DNA from: an uncultured Olsenella sp.
GTDB taxonomy: Bacteria; Actinomycetota; Coriobacteriia; Coriobacteriales; Atopobiaceae
NCBI GenBank assembly: GCA_949296375.1
Contig: CASFQX010000105.1
Coordinates: forward strand, 1-41,361
DNA: 41,361 nt
Reading direction: 5' to 3'
Shown here: in pieces, positions 40,392 through 41,361 of the stretch
How the letters are laid out: every line of letters begins with the position of its first letter
How positions within the stretch are numbered: the stretch's first letter is position 1
Notes under the pieces: model-generated
Told to the model about the DNA's origin: nothing
Databases searched by the model: none
The model's input: the letters and a program-made list of their open reading frames with translations, nothing else
Translations under genes and position numbers: made by a program

Positions 40392-41361
40392 ATGGCAGGA
40401 AAGTACGACGATCTGGCCAGGTCCATACTCGAGAACGTAGGCGGCGCCAAGAACGTCACCAGCGTCGCGCACTGCATCACGCGCGTGCGCTTCAAGCTCA
40501 AGGACGAGTCCCGCGCCAACACGGCCAAGATCGAGGCCCTCAAGGGCGTCATCCAGGTCATCCAGGCCAACGGCCAGTACCAGGTGGTCGTGGGCAACAT
40601 CGTCGAGGACGTCTACGACGCGGTGCTGGAGGCCGGCGGGCTCTCGGGCGGCGCAAGCGCCGACGACGAGTCCCAGGGCGAGAAGACCGTGGCCTCCGTC
40701 ATCATCGACCTCATCTCTGGCATCTTCCAGCCCATCCTGGGACCGCTTGCCGCCGCAGGCATCATGAAAGGGCTGCTTGCCCTCATCACCTACTTCGTCC
40801 CGGACTTCGCCAACGACGGCCTCTACACGCTGCTCTACACGGTGGCGGACGGCTTCTTCTACTTCCTCCCCGTCGCCCTCGCGTTCAGCGCCGCGCGCAA
40901 GTTCCGCATGAACGAGTTCACCGGCGTGGCGATAGGCGTGGCGCTCGTCTACCCGACGATGGTCGCCCTGACCTCGGGCGAGGTCCTCGGCAGCATCGAC
41001 CTCGGCGTCGCCGGCACGTTCTCGTGGTACGCGACCGCCCTCGGGATCCCCATCATCATGCCCGCCTCGGGCTACGCGAGCTCGGTGATTCCCGTCCTTC
41101 TCATGGTGTGGTTCGGCTCGCTCGTGGAGCGCTGGCTCAAGGGCTGGATGCCGGCGGCGCTCAAGATGTTCCTCGTCCCGCTCGCCACGATGACGGTCTC
41201 CATCGTCCTGGGCTACCTCGTCATCGGCCCGGTGGCCACCCTCATCACCAACCTGCTGAGCGCGGCGTTCTCGTTCATCTTCCAGCTCCCCGTGGTGGGC
41301 GCGGTCCTGGGCAGCGCCCTGGTCGGCGGGCTCTGGATGTGCCTCGTCATCTTTGGCTTCC
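40392..41361 (+). CDS. Beta-glucoside PTS permease, EIIBC(A), cut by the window end
   Basis: Begins MAGKYDDLARSILENVGG; phospho-Cys28 of EIIB is in SVAHCITRVRFKL. After a short linker the EIIC membrane domain starts near residue 105 (SGIFQPILGPLAAAGIMKGL) and the frame stays open to the last base, about 323 codons. The rest of EIIC, and any EIIA, lie outside. AAGGAGAG precedes ATG 40392. It forms a pair with the GH1 gene. Confidence 0.88.
   Translation, partial: MAGKYDDLARSILENVGGAKNVTSVAHCITRVRFKLKDESRANTAKIEALKGVIQVIQANGQYQVVVGNIVEDVYDAVLEAGGLSGGASADDESQGEKTVASVIIDLISGIFQPILGPLAAAGIMKGLLALITYFVPDFANDGLYTLLYTVADGFFYFLPVALAFSAARKFRMNEFTGVAIGVALVYPTMVALTSGEVLGSIDLGVAGTFSWYATALGIPIIMPASGYASSVIPVLLMVWFGSLVERWLKGWMPAALKMFLVPLATMTVSIVLGYLVIGPVATLITNLLSAAFSFIFQLPVVGAVLGSALVGGLWMCLVIFGF

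Overview
The window is high-GC DNA from what is most likely a gut or oral coriobacterium (Actinomycetota, Coriobacteriia, Olsenella/Atopobiaceae-like). I infer this from base composition, anaerobic gene content (iron-sulfur flavoproteins, butyrate-kinase-type acyl kinases, several PTS permeases) and intergenic palindromes. The taxonomic call is inference; there is no rRNA or tRNA gene to confirm it.

Positions 1-25.7 kb look like one large accessory catabolic region with two parallel modules. Module A (minus strand, 4946 to 775) encodes a thiolase, a DUF35 Zn-ribbon/OB-fold partner, an acyl carrier protein (ACP), a phosphate acyltransferase and a butyrate-kinase-like acyl kinase, with a TetR gene upstream. 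Module B (plus strand, 17980 to 23732) encodes a CocE/NonD-type hydrolase, a second ACP, a second phosphate acyltransferase, a second acyl kinase and an MFS carrier. Each module has a PucR-type activator and a rubredoxin-tailed iron-sulfur flavoprotein nearby. Between them lies a redox set on the minus strand: a fumarate-reductase-type FAD enzyme, a NuoG/GltD fusion and a NuoF-derived ferredoxin. Holo-ACP synthase is at 25943-26320. My reading is a pathway that hydrolyses, reduces and cleaves an unknown substrate and may conserve energy as ATP from acyl groups carried on a dedicated ACP rather than only on CoA. Gene order supports this; chemistry and substrate are unproven.

26.3-29.5 kb holds ordinary genes (DEDDh exonuclease, nitroreductase, LysR regulator) and a small XRE-type regulator broken by frameshift. 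From 29.7 kb to the end is a sugar region: amylosucrase, a LacI/ScrR repressor, sucrose PTS permease, sucrose-6-phosphate hydrolase, a DMT-family permease, 6-phospho-beta-glucosidase and a truncated beta-glucoside PTS permease. Similar GAACG-type operators precede the amylosucrase and the sucrose permease, and a related palindrome lies at the repressor start.

The non-coding DNA is unusually structured. It includes: two arrays of about 42-bp units that reverse orientation part-way; a 73-75 bp double palindrome found in the same orientation just upstream of both ACP genes; a family of palindromes whose arms differ but which share a GGGACAG/CTGTCCC-type core; and a 10-mer, CGAGAAGGAC, seen 13 times by eye.
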